From Notospermus geniculatus (taxonomy: Eukaryota; Nemertea; Pilidiophora; Heteronemertea; Lineidae): DNA of 64,000 nucleotides. Numbering within the stretch: position 1 is the first letter of the stretch; each line of letters starts with the position of its first letter. This document shows positions 53,186-64,000 of this stretch, in pieces. The notes beneath the pieces are model-generated. The model was not told the DNA's origin. It did no database searches and saw only the letters and a program-made list of their open reading frames with translations. Made by a program: the position numbers and the translations under genes. Where the stretch lies: contig NMRB01000064.1 of NCBI GenBank assembly GCA_002633025.1, positions 389,552 through 453,551 on the forward strand. Reading direction: 5' to 3'.

Positions 53186-54870
53186 ATGAAATGGTCCATG
53201 GACCATGTGCTCACCTGGGTGAACGTACCAGAAAAACAAATGACAAATGTTAAATCGAAATGTTCCAGGGTCATGTATCCTCGTTAGATGCACCTGATAA
53301 AAATTTGGAGAAAATCCAGTTCAGGAGTTACTGGACTTTGAGCTTTGGTTTTGGCCACCTGGTGGCCAAGCGGAGAATTGAATCGGACCAAAAAGTGGTG
53401 TCATAGGTCATCTGACATAGGGGTGTACATGTATATGTACCAAGTTTCAAGTCAATAGCTCAAGCAGTTACGAAACGCGCCACCAAGTGACTAAATTTGA
53501 ACTTTGACCTCTGTGACCTTGAAAAGTCGGTCAAATCAAAAACTTCTTACTAATGTTATGCATCCTCATTAGAAGCACCAATGATAAAAATTTGGAGAGG
53601 ATCCACTCATCAGTTCATGAGTTATTGCACTTTTTGTGTTTTTGGTTTCCGCCACCTGGTGGCCAAGCTAAGAGTCAAATCGGACCAAAACTTGGGGTCA
53701 TAGGTCATCTGACCTAGGGGTATATATGTACCAAATTTCAGGTCAATAGCACCTGCGGTTACGAAACGTGCCACTTAAAATCAAAATTTTGAACTTTGAC
53801 CTCTGTGACCTTGAAAAGTACGTCAAACCAAAAACCCGTTATATATGTAATGTACCCTCATTAGATTGACCTATGATAAAAATTTGGAGGTGATCCAGTC
53901 ATTAGTTCAGGAGTTATTTCACTTTTTGTGTTTTTGGTTTCCGCCACCTGGTGGCCAAGTTATCAGTCGAATCAGACCGAAACTTGGTATCATAGGTCAT
54001 CTGACCTAGGGGTATATATGTACCAAGTTTCAGATCAATAGCTCCAGCGGTTACGAAACGTGCCCTGCTAACGGAACACGACGGACGCATGATTTGACTT
54101 CAAACATGGCCACCAGGTGGCGTAACCCAAATTCATCAAAGTGCTGTAACTCAGGAACGCCTTAACCCAAAGCGGTCCAATGTGCTATGTGGCCCCCTGC
54201 AGATGACCTTTATGTCCATGTGAAGTTTCGGCCCGATCGGACATCCAATATGGCCACCTGGTGGCGTAACCCGAAAATCATCGAAGTGCTGTAACTCCAT
54301 CTAGATGGAGGTAAATATCAAATTTGAGCATTCTGCGTCAAGCTGTTCCCGAGTAATAGCACTTACTTGATTTTCAGGTTACGCCACGTGGCGGCCATAT
54401 TGGATGTCCGATCGGGCCGAAACTCGGTATTTTTTAAGGTACCCCTCCAATGCATGTTTATGCAAGATATGAAGTTGCTCGGTGAAATAATGACAAACTG
54501 TGGCAGGTTCGTCACTTTTGTCGAACTTTGACCTCTGTGACCTTGAAAAGTAGGTCAAATCAAAAACCCGTTATATATGTTATGTATCCTTATTAGCTAC
54601 ACCTATGATAAAAATTTGAAGATGATCTAGTCATTAGTTCAGGAGTTATTGTACTTTTTGTGTTTTTGGTTTCCGCCACCTGGTGGCCAAACTGAGAGTC
54701 GAATCGGACCGAAACTTGGTGTCGTGGGTCATCTGACCTAGGGGTATATATGTACCAAGTTTCAGATCAATAGCTCCAGCGGTTACGAAACGTGCCCTGC
54801 TAACGGACAACGACGGACGACGACGACGGACGCTGCACCATCGTAATAGCTCACCCCAGTGAGCTAAAAA
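53186..54870 (+). repeat. Dispersed 'GACCTCTGTGACCTTGAAAAG' repeat, full-looking copy
   Basis: Begins AATGGTCCATGGACCATGTG CTCACCTGGG and ends CACCATCGTAATAGCTCACC CCAGTGAGCT AAAAA, so the two ends share an inverted GCTCACC. In between are four successive units of about 280-300 bp, each with the same landmarks (GACCTTGAAAAG, TCATTAGAT, AATTTGGAG, GCCACCTGGTGGCC, CATAGGTCATCTGACCTAGG, GCGGTTACGAAACGTGCC). No coding. Confidence 0.85.
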
Positions 54871-55099
54871 TCAATATGATCGGATATACGGATTCTCCCT
54901 GAAATTGACAGAATCTGATTTCAAGATTGCGGCTCTGGTGGCCATATTGTAAATCGGAACGCGGCCATTTTCGAAAGGAACCTTCCTCTGGTCACCCCCT
55001 ACATACACACAAAAAATTTTGATTGGACCAACTGCTTTCTTTTAAATGATCGGAAATCAAAAGTTTACGGCTTGACGCCGCCGCCGGACGGACGTAACG

Positions 55100-56070
55100 G
55101 GTGACGACATAATGCCCCCCCCCCTTCAATTGAAGCAAATGCGTATGAACTAACGAAGGCTTACTATTCGTATTGTGAGTAATATTCAGTGCTTGTTGAA
55201 GGGAGACGTCAGTTCCGCAAATGGGACAATAATATTTGGCAGCAATGCCAGATACGGCAACCGTTGCCATATGTGACGGCTCTCAATTGAAAACCGAAGT
55301 ATAACCAAAACATCCGAAGCGCATTCATTTTCCCATATTTTTTTCAGGATTGTCTACAAGATGAATGAAGTTAATGAACCTGCCAATTTTCTCTGTATTT
55401 ATCCATATATTGTGGGAGTTATTTGATAAAAACACAAGTATCCAAAGGGCTGCTATATAAGGCAGCCCCAGAAGTTGCCATATATCAGCAACTTCCAAGA
55501 TGCCCCAGAAGGATCCCCCCCACCACCCCCGCAGTTGCCAGTGACATCACGTGACATCCTCAGCAGTGAGAACGAAAAGCCAGTAGAAATAAGTGATTTA
55601 ATTCATTTCAAGGAACAATTGGTAGTTATTGTGGATTTTGGATATTAAGGAACCATAAACCACATGCATTTACCAGTTGGGTGCCAAAATCCAAGAAATG
55701 TGCAAAAAAACAAAAATCCGTGGATAGAACTCAACGATTTCCATGGATGAAGTTTGACAATGCTCGTGCTGCACCCCATGAACTGAAAACTAAACAACCC
55801 AATGTACATATCATTTCCCCCAAGCTCACCGAAGTTAGAGGTTGCCGATTACAGCAGCTGTTGGGCTGACGAGTAGAGCAACAGTTGCCATAAACAGCAA
55901 TCCCGGGTTGCCTTATCTGGCAGCTATTTGCAGAGCTGCCAAATACTGACCTTTGCCGAACCGATGTGCACGCTCGTGCTCGTGCACCATCGCACATATA
56001 AAATCTGGTTTACGAGCATGAATCACGCACACAAAGTGAACAACGCATGCCAGCCAAAGTCACTTCATGT
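55100..56070. other. Stretch without a supported gene
   Basis: A poly-C run at about 55123-55133 and a cluster of CAGTTGCC/GGCAACTG words at 55450-55940. The 92-codon minus frame 55270-54992 with a CPICG pair is not supported by anything else. Confidence 0.4.
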
Positions 56071-56072
56071 TA

Positions 56073-56338
56073 TAGACAAATCCCCAATTCCAAGATCTGC
56101 GCACTTCCGCCCAAATGGCGAACAGAACCTCGACCTGAAACCAGCTGACGTGACGCAATCCATGATTCAGCAATGGTCGAGTCTGACGCAACATCGTCGA
56201 ACTCACTGTCGTCACATGGTCGTGGGGTTTTCTGCGTCACGTCATTCAGTGTCAGATGGTTTCAGACCGAGGTTCTGTTGGCCATTTCGGCGGAAGTGCG
56301 CAGATATTTCTCGTTTTCGTCAATTTGGGATTTGTCCA
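56073..56338. mobile_element. Foldback MITE family A, copy 3
   Basis: TAGACAAATCCCCAATTCCA ... GTCAATTTGGGATTTGTCCA with the same AGATCTGCGCACTTCCGCC and AGAACCTCGACCTGAAACCA arms as 33097-33353; the 144-codon frame through it is a by-product. Confidence 0.9.
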
Positions 56339-56370
56339 TCGGAGTTTGGTAATGAATGTTAAAGTCGTAC

Positions 56371-56588
56371 AATCACGAGAGCTACCGTAGCCGTCGATTC
56401 ACATTTTTGTTCTAACCAAAATGCGAGAAAGTTTCTTAGCAAAAGTTAGATGACGAAAAACAAGTGTTGTGGTCAGAGTCGATCATCAATCAGATTATTT
56501 CACATGGAAGCATGCCACTTTCACGTGACTTTTTCAACGAGTGTTCGAACCAAAATGTGAATCGACAGCTACGGTTGCTCTCGTGATT
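56371..56588. mobile_element. 218-bp MITE with AATCACGAGAG termini
   Basis: AATCACGAGAGCTACCGTAG / CTACGGTTGCTCTCGTGATT, then CGATTCACATTTT / AAAATGTGAATCG. Stem of about 38 bp. It directly abuts the next inverted element. Confidence 0.88.
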
Positions 56589-56597
56589 ATTTAAGGA

Positions 56598-56755
56598 ATA
56601 AAACCTGAGGCGGAGGGTCTTGGTTGCGACACCAAACCCGCGAGGGTGGAGCTAAAATGTAGTCCAAACCCGAGGCGCTTCGCCGAGGGTTTGGACGGAA
56701 TTTTTGCTCCACCCGAGCGGGTTTGGTGTTGCAACCAAGACCCGAAGCCGAGGGT
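56598..56755. mobile_element. Inverted-repeat element
   Basis: GGGTCTTGGTTGCGACACCA / TGGTGTTGCAACCAAGACCC, and GGGTGGAGC / GCTCCACCC; GAGGGTTTGG arms inside. A related GGGTCTTGGTTGTGTCACCC lies at 57134 and an ATTCTAAAATACCTC (56764) / GGTATTTTAGAAT (57219) pair suggests a larger 0.65-kb structure. Confidence 0.75.
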
Positions 56756-57239
56756 TTAATTTCTATTCTAAAATACCTCAAACTAAACATAGTATACATA
56801 GGTTCAGTGCAGTTTGATTGCAATAAATAGGCCTAAGATATCAGGGAGGACGCTCCGTCGATGACGCGACATCAGTGAATCACGCACTGTGTGTACAAAC
56901 CTGTACATCGTGCCTACATCGTGTACATCTGTGTGCAGCGCTAGAAGCAAGCTGCAGGAGTCGAAATGAGGTCGCAGGGCGCTTTCTTTAACGGATTATC
57001 CGCAGGAAATGTACCTAATGGTACAAAACCTCGTTGGGATAGGTCACTGAGTATCCACCTGGCCGACATTCGCTGCACTACCTCGCTGAATGCTCGAAGC
57101 GAGAATAGTTGGACGCACGCCATTACACTGAGCGGGTCTTGGTTGTGTCACCCAGACCCGCTGCATTCAGAATGAGGCTAATGCATTATCCATTTGAAAC
57201 ATACGCACGAGATACCAAGGTATTTTAGAATGCTGGACC

Positions 57240-57962
57240 TAATTTAATGAGTGGATGTAATTAAGAAGAAACTAATTTAGCTGAAAGAAAAGGGTTGAAT
57301 AACGGCAGGGTTGCTCAACCTGACCACAAGCAGAGTGTAAGTAAATGGTGTAGAGCTTCATTTGGCTGAAAGAAAGTTTATAAATTAATGCAAATCATTA
57401 GAGCAAAAAGGTGGGGGGAGGGGATGGAAAAGGGGGAAGGGAAAAACAAGGCCTAGACCAGAAGGGGAGCCACAGTGCCCTCCGCATCTGGAAAACCTAA
57501 AACGAAATAGGCCTACCAGGGGAGAGAGTAAGAAGAACACGAATGCCAAACTGGGGTCTCAGGACCTCAGCATCTTGTGCTAAGACCTGAGGGGGTGATG
57601 GTTTTAAGGGTCCACATCCATTTCAACTCTGTTTCAAGGAGAGTCGTCTCATCTGGGCATGTCTCGAGGATGGTGAACAACACGTCCGTGACAAAATGTC
57701 CTGGCAACTTAAAGTGGGCATAGAGTATCGAGCAGTCACGATCATCCTCTTTCCCTAATCTGATGTTGGACTTAGACCCGAGACCCCAGTTTGGCATTCG
57801 TGTTCTTCTTACTCTCTCACCCTCACATAGAAAAATATTCATCTCCACTTGAGATAAGTGCTGTCTTGAAGCCCTTTGAAACACAAATATCTTGTATTTG
57901 AGATAATAATATCTCGAATCGAAATATATCGTTTTTGATATTGGGCAAAGTTTGTAACACAA
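57240..57962 (-). mobile_element. Penelope-like element 3' part: GIY-YIG-type C-terminus plus tail
   Basis: The minus frame 57962-57567 ends with a CSILYAHFKLPGH motif, a hydrophobic LFTILE segment and LETELKWMWTLKTITPSGLS. This pattern (HF..., then E..W...L.T..P.GLN-like end) is typical of the endonuclease end of Penelope-like retroelements. The tail 57566-57240 matches 34945-35408. The reverse transcriptase is absent. Arms 57521-57560 and 57780-57820 are inverted copies of each other. Confidence 0.7.
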
Positions 57963-58194
57963 TGTGCATGCGAGTTGTGAATAGCAGGGGTTTCAATTTC
58001 CAGGATGAGGGCATACCAGGTATTTTCAAGAGGCCTATTTTGGGCGCATTTTTGCATGGCCTCGTCTGCTTTACGTGATGGCTACAGATGATATGAAGAC
58101 AACTTACAAAAGAAAAAAACAGCAAGATTCAATGATGCTCACAAATAAAATCTTTTCTCAGTTGTCCACAATTAATTGTTTACACTTTCAGGTG

Positions 58195-59345
58195 TTATTA
58201 TGGTTCCCGATCAGTCAGATCGGGAACCATATTGTTTTTAATTTTGGTCATGGTGTCTGTCTGTGTGTGTGTGTGTCTGTCTGTCTGTGTGTCCAGTCTG
58301 TCACGCCTTCATATCTCATCTCCTTGAACAGCTACAGCCTTGGAAACAAATCCTACCCCTAGGTTTGTGAACCTGGGCAATCCAATGAGCCAATAATTTT
58401 CAATCTCAGATGCCTCCATCATGATGTAATCAACATATAGGACTTGATATTTTGTCTGTCACACTTTTATCTGATGGCATAACTCGGCTCCTTCAACACC
58501 TACAGCAATGGAAATAAGTTCTACCCTTAGGTTTTCGTACCTTAGGAATTGAATGGGCTGGTTACTTTTGATGTGAGATGTTGGGGTCATGGTGATATCG
58601 ATATCACGAATTTGATATTTTCAGATAACTTGCCATACTGTCAACTGAGCAACATGAAACAAGTCTTAGTTCATGCCTACTTATCCAAGGACTGGACTAT
58701 GTTGAAATTCTCAGCCTCAAGTGTCCGGGTGTTCGAAATATCATGAGATTTTGATATATCAAACTTGATAATTTGAAATATCTCTGCCTGTGGTAAAGGT
58801 AGAGGCATGATATCACCCATACTTAGGTTATTGAGGATGCCCATTTCGATTATGCAATGACCTTGATGATCAGAGGTCAAGGTCAAGGTCAGAGGTCAAG
58901 GTCGAACTTGAAAATTTGAAATATCTCTGCCTGTGGTAGTGATAGAGACATGATATCACCCACACTTTAGGTTATTGAGGATGCACATTTCGATTACGCA
59001 ATGACCTTGATTGTCAGAGGTCAAGGTCAAGGTCAAACATGAAAATTTGTAATTTCTCTGCCTGTGGTAGTGATAGAGACATGATATCCCCCATACTTAG
59101 GTTATTGAGGATGCCCATTTCGATTATGCAATGACCTTGATGATCAGAGGTCAAGGTCAAGGTCATACTTTGATAATTTGATACATCTCTGCCTATGGCA
59201 GAGGTGGAAGCATGATATCACCCACTATTAGGTTACTGAGGATGCCCATTTTGATTATGCAATGACCTTGATGATCAGAGGTCAAGGTCAAACCCCTGTC
59301 ATGCCTGTAAGGTCCTCTTACACAAGCGGGAACCATCAGACATTT
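58195..59345 (+). repeat. Dispersed repeat with AGGTCA-rich tandem units
   Basis: Starts at a perfect hairpin GTTCCCGATC-AGTCA-GATCGGGAAC (58203-58227), followed by a TG/TCTG microsatellite (58259-58300), and closes with GCGGGAACCATCAGACATTT. Between 58740 and 59300 are four units of 130-145 bp, each with CTCTGCCTGTGGTA, ACATGATATCACCCA, GGTTATTGAGGATGCCCATT and GCAATGACCTTGATGATCAG followed by AGGTCAAGGTCAAGGTC. Confidence 0.88.
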
Positions 59346-60498
59346 ACAATGTCATCTTGTTTTCAAAGCAGACATCGCCCTTAGGTATAGGCCTACTGCC
59401 CACAATTTTTTTTTTTAAATTCAATTTTTTTTCAAAATTTTTTTGAAGAAAAAAAATTTTAGGCCTATTTTGGGCGCGGCTAATTTGGGCGCTACCGTTT
59501 AACAGTAGTTCTACCTGGAAATTGAAAGCCCTGAATAGATAATAAGCCATGAGCATTCCAAGCAATTAGCGTACTCCGATCATACCATTATGAGGGGTGC
59601 GAGGTTGGCGAGAGGAAAATGTGACAGCGTTCCCTGCAGTGTAGCCTAAATCTGGCTAAGAAATTGCAGGAAAAGCTTAAATGATGATAAAAATCATGAA
59701 GGCATCGGGTAATCTACATTCCTCTATTCATACAATGTAAAATAATATAGGTTTTTGGTATTTTTGCTGTGATTTTTCGTATTTTTAAAAACATTTTGGG
59801 TTGTTTCATTTGGTTCGATTCTTTTGAAACGTTTCAATGTTTACTTACTACAATATTTAGAGCCATATTCTGAGACTAGTGAGAGTATGGGACACTTCTG
59901 GAGTGACACCCCTCCCCCGCACCCTAGAATTCCTAGATTTTTTGTGAAGAGTTACCGATGGCTGGTGAAGTTGGTTGGCGCCACTTGCAAATTGGCAAGA
60001 AGGCCAAGGGTGAATTTTGCATGCTGTCCTTGGCTTTAGTTTTTGAAACCACTCTGAAGTATCCCATGGCTTCTATTTTTGCAGGTGGTGCCATCAGGCG
60101 GGCTGCCGATCAAAATATTTTGGGATTTTTCATAACTTCACTTATTGGTTCCTCTGGGCAAAATATCCAGGAATTCTAGGGGAGGTCACTACTTTTGGGG
60201 GACAGTATATTTTAGTACCGGTACTCTCATAAGTTTTGTCTACGCGGAGCGCACCTGGTGGCTAGCAAAGTTTATTTTCATGCACGACATAAGCTTACCT
60301 GTATAAATAATATTGCTACTTTTCCTGTTATCCTTTCAAAGTGGTATCACACCTTATTGATCAACACCCTGAGGCTACCAGACCGGATGAAGATATCACA
60401 GAATTGAAATGAAATGGTCCAAAAATTGTCCTGTTGCCTCACAGTCACAACGAAATTCTCATCAGAATGCAAACTTCAGGCAAGTAATTTGGAGCACA

Positions 60499-60556
60499 GG
60501 GGTGCAGTGGTAGAGCATCAGCCTCGACTCGAAGAAGTCACTCGTTTGATTGTCAG
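60499..60556 (+). pseudogene. tRNA-like sequence (SINE head or tRNA pseudogene)
   Basis: GGTGCAGTGGTAGAGCATCA fits a D-arm/A-box and CGTTTGATTGTC a decayed T-arm/B-box at normal spacing. The acceptor stem does not pair. Confidence 0.4.
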
Positions 60557-60805
60557 CCATGTCATCAATTAGCATCACAACCATGACAACATCTGAAAGG
60601 ATAAGAGATGCACTGAATGAGCTGGCAGCTGCTTCTTGAGTTCCAGAGGAAGTTTTCTACAGCCCCTGGGCATGCTGGGGTAATAATGTGAAGCATATTT
60701 TGAGACTATTTCACAGTGAAATGCTTCGTAATCAAGTACCGGTAAATAATATGGATCACCAAGAGAATTGAGTATTTGCAACAATTTTAAAACAGACATG
60801 TTGTA

Positions 60806-61172
60806 AGGTCCGTGCACACCAAAAGTGCACGTTTAAAAAGCAGCGGTTTCCACCCACATACACGGGGTCACACCTCCCGCGTGAAACGATACGGGAGGCA
60901 CGCATTTTTCGCATGGCTGAACCACGTGTGTAGATAACCGCACCCTCTGAGCATGTGCAGTGAGAAAAACCGCCGTGGCAAGCACACTGGACTAAAAAAG
61001 TTGTTTTGGGCGGCGACGCGGCAGCGAGCACACATAATTTTTTGCCGTGCATCTTTGGTGTGACCCTTGTATTGAAAATCCATCGAACCTATATATTTTT
61101 TGCGACGGTGAACGCGCAACATTTTTCGCCATCGCAGCCCACGGCACGGTTTTGGTGTGAACAGACGTTTAG
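60806..61172. mobile_element. MITE with GTGCACACCAAAA termini
   Basis: AAGGTCCGTGCACACCAAAA at left versus GGTTTTGGTGTGAACAGACG at right; inner GTCACACC/GGTGTGAC pairs and GCGGTTT/AAACCGC words. Confidence 0.7.
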
Positions 61173-61404
61173 AAGTGAATGATACGGCAACCAAGATAAA
61201 CTGTTCCTGCCTGAGTGATATAACAAGAGGCCCATGGGCCTTGCGCTCAGCTGACTATGACCTGCCAACTCAAGAGGTTGAGACAGGCGAAATGAGATAC
61301 AACAGTGCGCCTTTTTTAATGGTTCACAAGCAAATACATGTAATAGCATTCCTCGCTGAAATCAGCGGAAAGTGGTCACTTTTGTGAATCGAAACGGGTA
61401 TCTT

Positions 61405-61740
61405 AATATTAGACCACTTGGGTAGGAAGGGGTCAATATCTCTCGGTGAATGGAGATAGGCCTAGATGTCGTATTGCACCCACTGGGTGGGAAGGGGTTA
61501 ATTCATGAATCATGATGTTGTGTCATATCAGACCTATTTCTGGACTCATTTGGGTGGGAAGGGGGTTAATAATCATTTATGAATAGAGATAGATATCGTG
61601 TTAGACCTACTGGGTGAGGAGGGGTTAACATCAGATACGGTAATAGGGCTGCAATTAATTTTTGATGAATTGAGATAGATATCTTTTGACACCCATTTGG
61701 TGGTAAATAATGGGTGGTAAGGGGTTATAAAAGATGGGAA
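61405..61740 (+). repeat. Imperfect 80-95-bp tandem repeat
   Basis: CACTGGGTGGGAAGGGGTTAA and GAATAGAGATAGATATCGTG recur about four to five times with divergence. No coding. Confidence 0.75.
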
Positions 61741-62108
61741 CAAGTCCAGATGACCTTACTAAGTTGTGGATGAGGTGAGCAACATTTTAAAAATCTCTAA
61801 AGAAAATGCCTCTTTCGCATTTTGTATCAGTAGGCCTAGGCTTACTAAATAAATCCCACTACTATTGGTCAAGTAGACAATAGGCCTACCGGTACTTCTG
61901 AGACAGCCCCTGTGGTCATATCAATTTTGTCACATCTGAGAACGGAAACTGGAACATGATATTGTGAGCATTGGTAGCCTGGATGCCCCCCAGTGGTTAG
62001 TGAGGCCACAGCTAGCAGTAATTCATGGTGACGAGGTTGATCATCATCTTGTGATCAATGCACGCTCCATAGATTGTTCAAATCTACCTATTTGAATGAT
62101 GTAAGTTA

Positions 62109-62322
62109 CTAATACACCGATTTCACAACTCAAAAATACACAGCGCCCTAGCGGTATTATTCACTAGCCATTTCCGGTTGAACCTCACCTCCAGGTAAAA
62201 TTCCTAGGTTTTTAGCCTCACCACCAAGGAATTTTACCTGGAGGCGAGGTTCAACCGGAAATGGCTAGTGAATAATACCGCTAGGGGCGCTGTGTATTTG
62301 AGTTGTGAAATCGGTGTATTAG
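62109..62322. mobile_element. Near-perfect 100-bp-arm foldback
   Basis: CTAATACACCGATTTCACAA to GGTAAAATTCCTAGG pairs almost base for base with CCAAGGAATTTTACCTGGAG to TTGTGAAATCGGTGTATTAG; loop about 20 nt. Confidence 0.95.
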
Positions 62323-62559
62323 GCATTGAGACTGTTGCCCCACTTAAAAGAATGAGTTGAAGTACGTCACCTTACCTGATGAAAGATAGTCAGGATATAA
62401 AAGCACGTTGAACTTCTCAAGTGATGGAAAGCACAGTGGCCATTGTCAGCTAAGGTTCAACATAGTCTCAGTCCAGTCTCAGTGTACCACTGGCTACAAA
62501 TAGGTGGACAGGACACCAGGTACAGAGTCACTAGGAACTTTGAAAGGCGGGAAATTCAA

Positions 62560-62890
62560 ATACCCCTGTTTTTGATTTTGTTGAATAGCACCCCCTGGTG
62601 GACAGATCTAACATTATTTTCCGTTTGAGCTGATGTAGAAAATATCAACCTATCTATTCCATCACTTTTGGTCGACAAATTTATCATAGGGGCTGAGATA
62701 TTGAGACATTTCATTTTGCGCAAAATGCCCCCTGGAGGGCATTATGTAGGTCAGATCGCAAATATTTTTGGTTCTGTTTCGAGTCCTTCCCAGGGCCTAC
62801 CTCTCCACCAAGTTTCTTGACCGTGGGCCTTGCGGATGCGAAACGTGCCAGTTTAACGGACGACAGACAGACACACACACACACAGATTT
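62560..62890 (+). repeat. Distant copy of the dispersed repeat, with (AC)n
   Basis: CACCCCCTGGTGG, CAAAATGCCCCCTGGAGGGC, GGGCCTTGCGGATGCGAAACGTGCC, AACGGACGACAGACAGACAC; ends in an AC microsatellite at 62867-62886. Landmark order as in the 18.7-kb copy. Confidence 0.65.
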
Positions 62891-63386
62891 TGAACCATTT
62901 TATAGTCATATAAATAGCTCTGCTGACCTTTGGTCAGCTGAACCAATAATACACAGCGGGCAACAACAGGGATGACGTTTTCAAGAACTGTTGATTTTCT
63001 GACGTCTGAAAAAACAAGCCATTTGAAGCTTAGAAATACCATACCTTGAAAATGTACATCAAAATCCACTTGGCCACATCACCATAAAACTATGACACCT
63101 CTAGCAATAATCCTCAGGATTTGTCATACTTCAACTCTTGCTGAAGACTGGCCATCTTTTAGTATTCTCCACTTCTCTCAGTCGGCAGATTCTTCTTTCA
63201 TCTCCCAGGCCACTTTCCCGGATCATGGATCAACAACAGGCTCCTTTTTTAATAGGTGGGGATACGGATCGATCTTGTTGGCAATTAAAAGGCATCACCC
63301 CTGAAAAAGATTTTGAATGTATGGATAGCTTCAAATGAAAATTCTGCGAACAATTTTCAGTATTCTTTGATGAGTGAAGAAAGAAT

Positions 63387-63470
63387 GAAATGGTCTGTGG
63401 ACCATGTGCTCACCTTTGTGAACAAACGTTAATGTACAAGAAGAACAATGACAAAAGTTCAATGGAAATG
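63387..63470 (+). repeat. 5' end fragment of the dispersed repeat
   Basis: AATGAAATGGTCTGTGGACC ATGTGCTCACCTTTGTGAAC matches the start of the 53186 copy; the remainder is lost. Confidence 0.75.
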
Positions 63471-64000
63471 TTATAGCAATACTCGGTTCCAGGATAACAT
63501 GATCATGGTCAAAATTTGATATGCACGTACTGTACAGATCACAACCGACATCCCTAGGCCTTGGCTTCGCGTGAGTTACACGTAACTTACGTCTTGGTTG
63601 CGTGTAACTCGCCGTGTAAGTTACAACGGGGGTCCATGACCCCTAGGCCTACTCACACCAGTGAACTATAATGATATGTGGTCCTCACGACGTTCAGGAG
63701 AAACTTTCCCAATAGACGATAAAATTATATGCCCCCACTAACAGTAACGCGTGTATGCATGAAAGGGAAAATCATTGTATTTCAATTCGTGTCCGTGCCT
63801 GTCAGGCCGAAGTGTCCAATAAATCCCACAATGCTTTGTGCGCGGCCGTCAATTTTCCGACTCGAATACGTTTTGTCAAATAAATACACCACGGCAACAG
63901 CAAAGAAACATACGGGCACCTACATTTAATCACTCTAGGCCCACATCACTCAGGATGCATCACTCTTCTAAAAACTGCCGATTTCATGGTAGATTTTGTG

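Noticed and set aside
54992-55270. 92-codon minus frame with CPICG, possible zinc finger
   Set aside because: Only one cysteine pair, frame overlaps the tail of a dispersed repeat, no splice or homology support.

Overview
This window is animal nuclear DNA: spliced genes with long introns, and very dense, old, mostly short transposable elements. Marine-invertebrate signs are TAGGCCTA and TACATGTA palindromes everywhere, tRNA-derived SINEs with CORE-like bodies, and the dispersed 'GACCTCTGTGACCTTGAAAAG' repeat. The main gene keeps BUBR1-type and BUB1-type parts in one protein, which fits a lineage where the ancestral MadBub gene was not duplicated (for example an echinoderm or another non-vertebrate). 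The species cannot be named from this sequence alone.

Two protein-coding genes are convincing. (1) A spindle-assembly-checkpoint MadBub (BUB1/BUBR1) gene runs on the minus strand from 40973 down to 23286. I assembled 14 exons by hand; all have GT-AG borders and consistent phases, giving about 1,309 codons. It holds an ABBA-KEN-ABBA cassette, the GLEBS (BUB3-binding) motif, a Gln-rich coiled coil, a 51-bp/17-residue repeat array, BUBR1-like middle motifs, and a BUB1-like kinase domain with HGDIKPDN and DFG intact. The N-terminal TPR exons and the last kinase exon were not found. (2) A plus-strand gene of unknown function (about 19744-21834, ORF 19790-21343) converges on it. A 418-bp MITE with TA target duplication has landed in its probable last coding exon.

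Layout: 0-1.3 kb, three SINE copies. 1.3-13 kb, intergenic, with several palindromic MITEs and a nested 1.4-kb inverted repeat. 13-19.3 kb, MITEs, a local duplication with a filled and an empty MITE site, minisatellites and a large dispersed repeat. 19.3-22.2 kb, the unknown gene, preceded by an 87-bp tandem array. 22.2-41 kb, MadBub, with its introns packed with hAT-, Harbinger- and Tc1-like MITEs, a Penelope tail and a large tandem Helentron-like insertion that carries minisatellites and a nested 1,268-bp TIR element. 41-48 kb, MITEs and decayed Gypsy and CACTA pol/transposase fragments. 48-64 kb, mostly dispersed repeats, minisatellites, a Penelope-like 3' end, foldbacks and nuclear-receptor half-site arrays.

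The strongest biological observation is that MadBub carries about twelve ABBA-like Cdc20-binding motifs: two in the conserved cassette, nine in one exon (eight at 51-bp spacing) and one downstream. The second KEN box has lost its lysine (A-E-N). This suggests a checkpoint protein that has shifted its Cdc20/APC-C contacts toward multivalent ABBA motifs. No functional tRNA, rRNA, CRISPR array or prokaryotic feature was seen.
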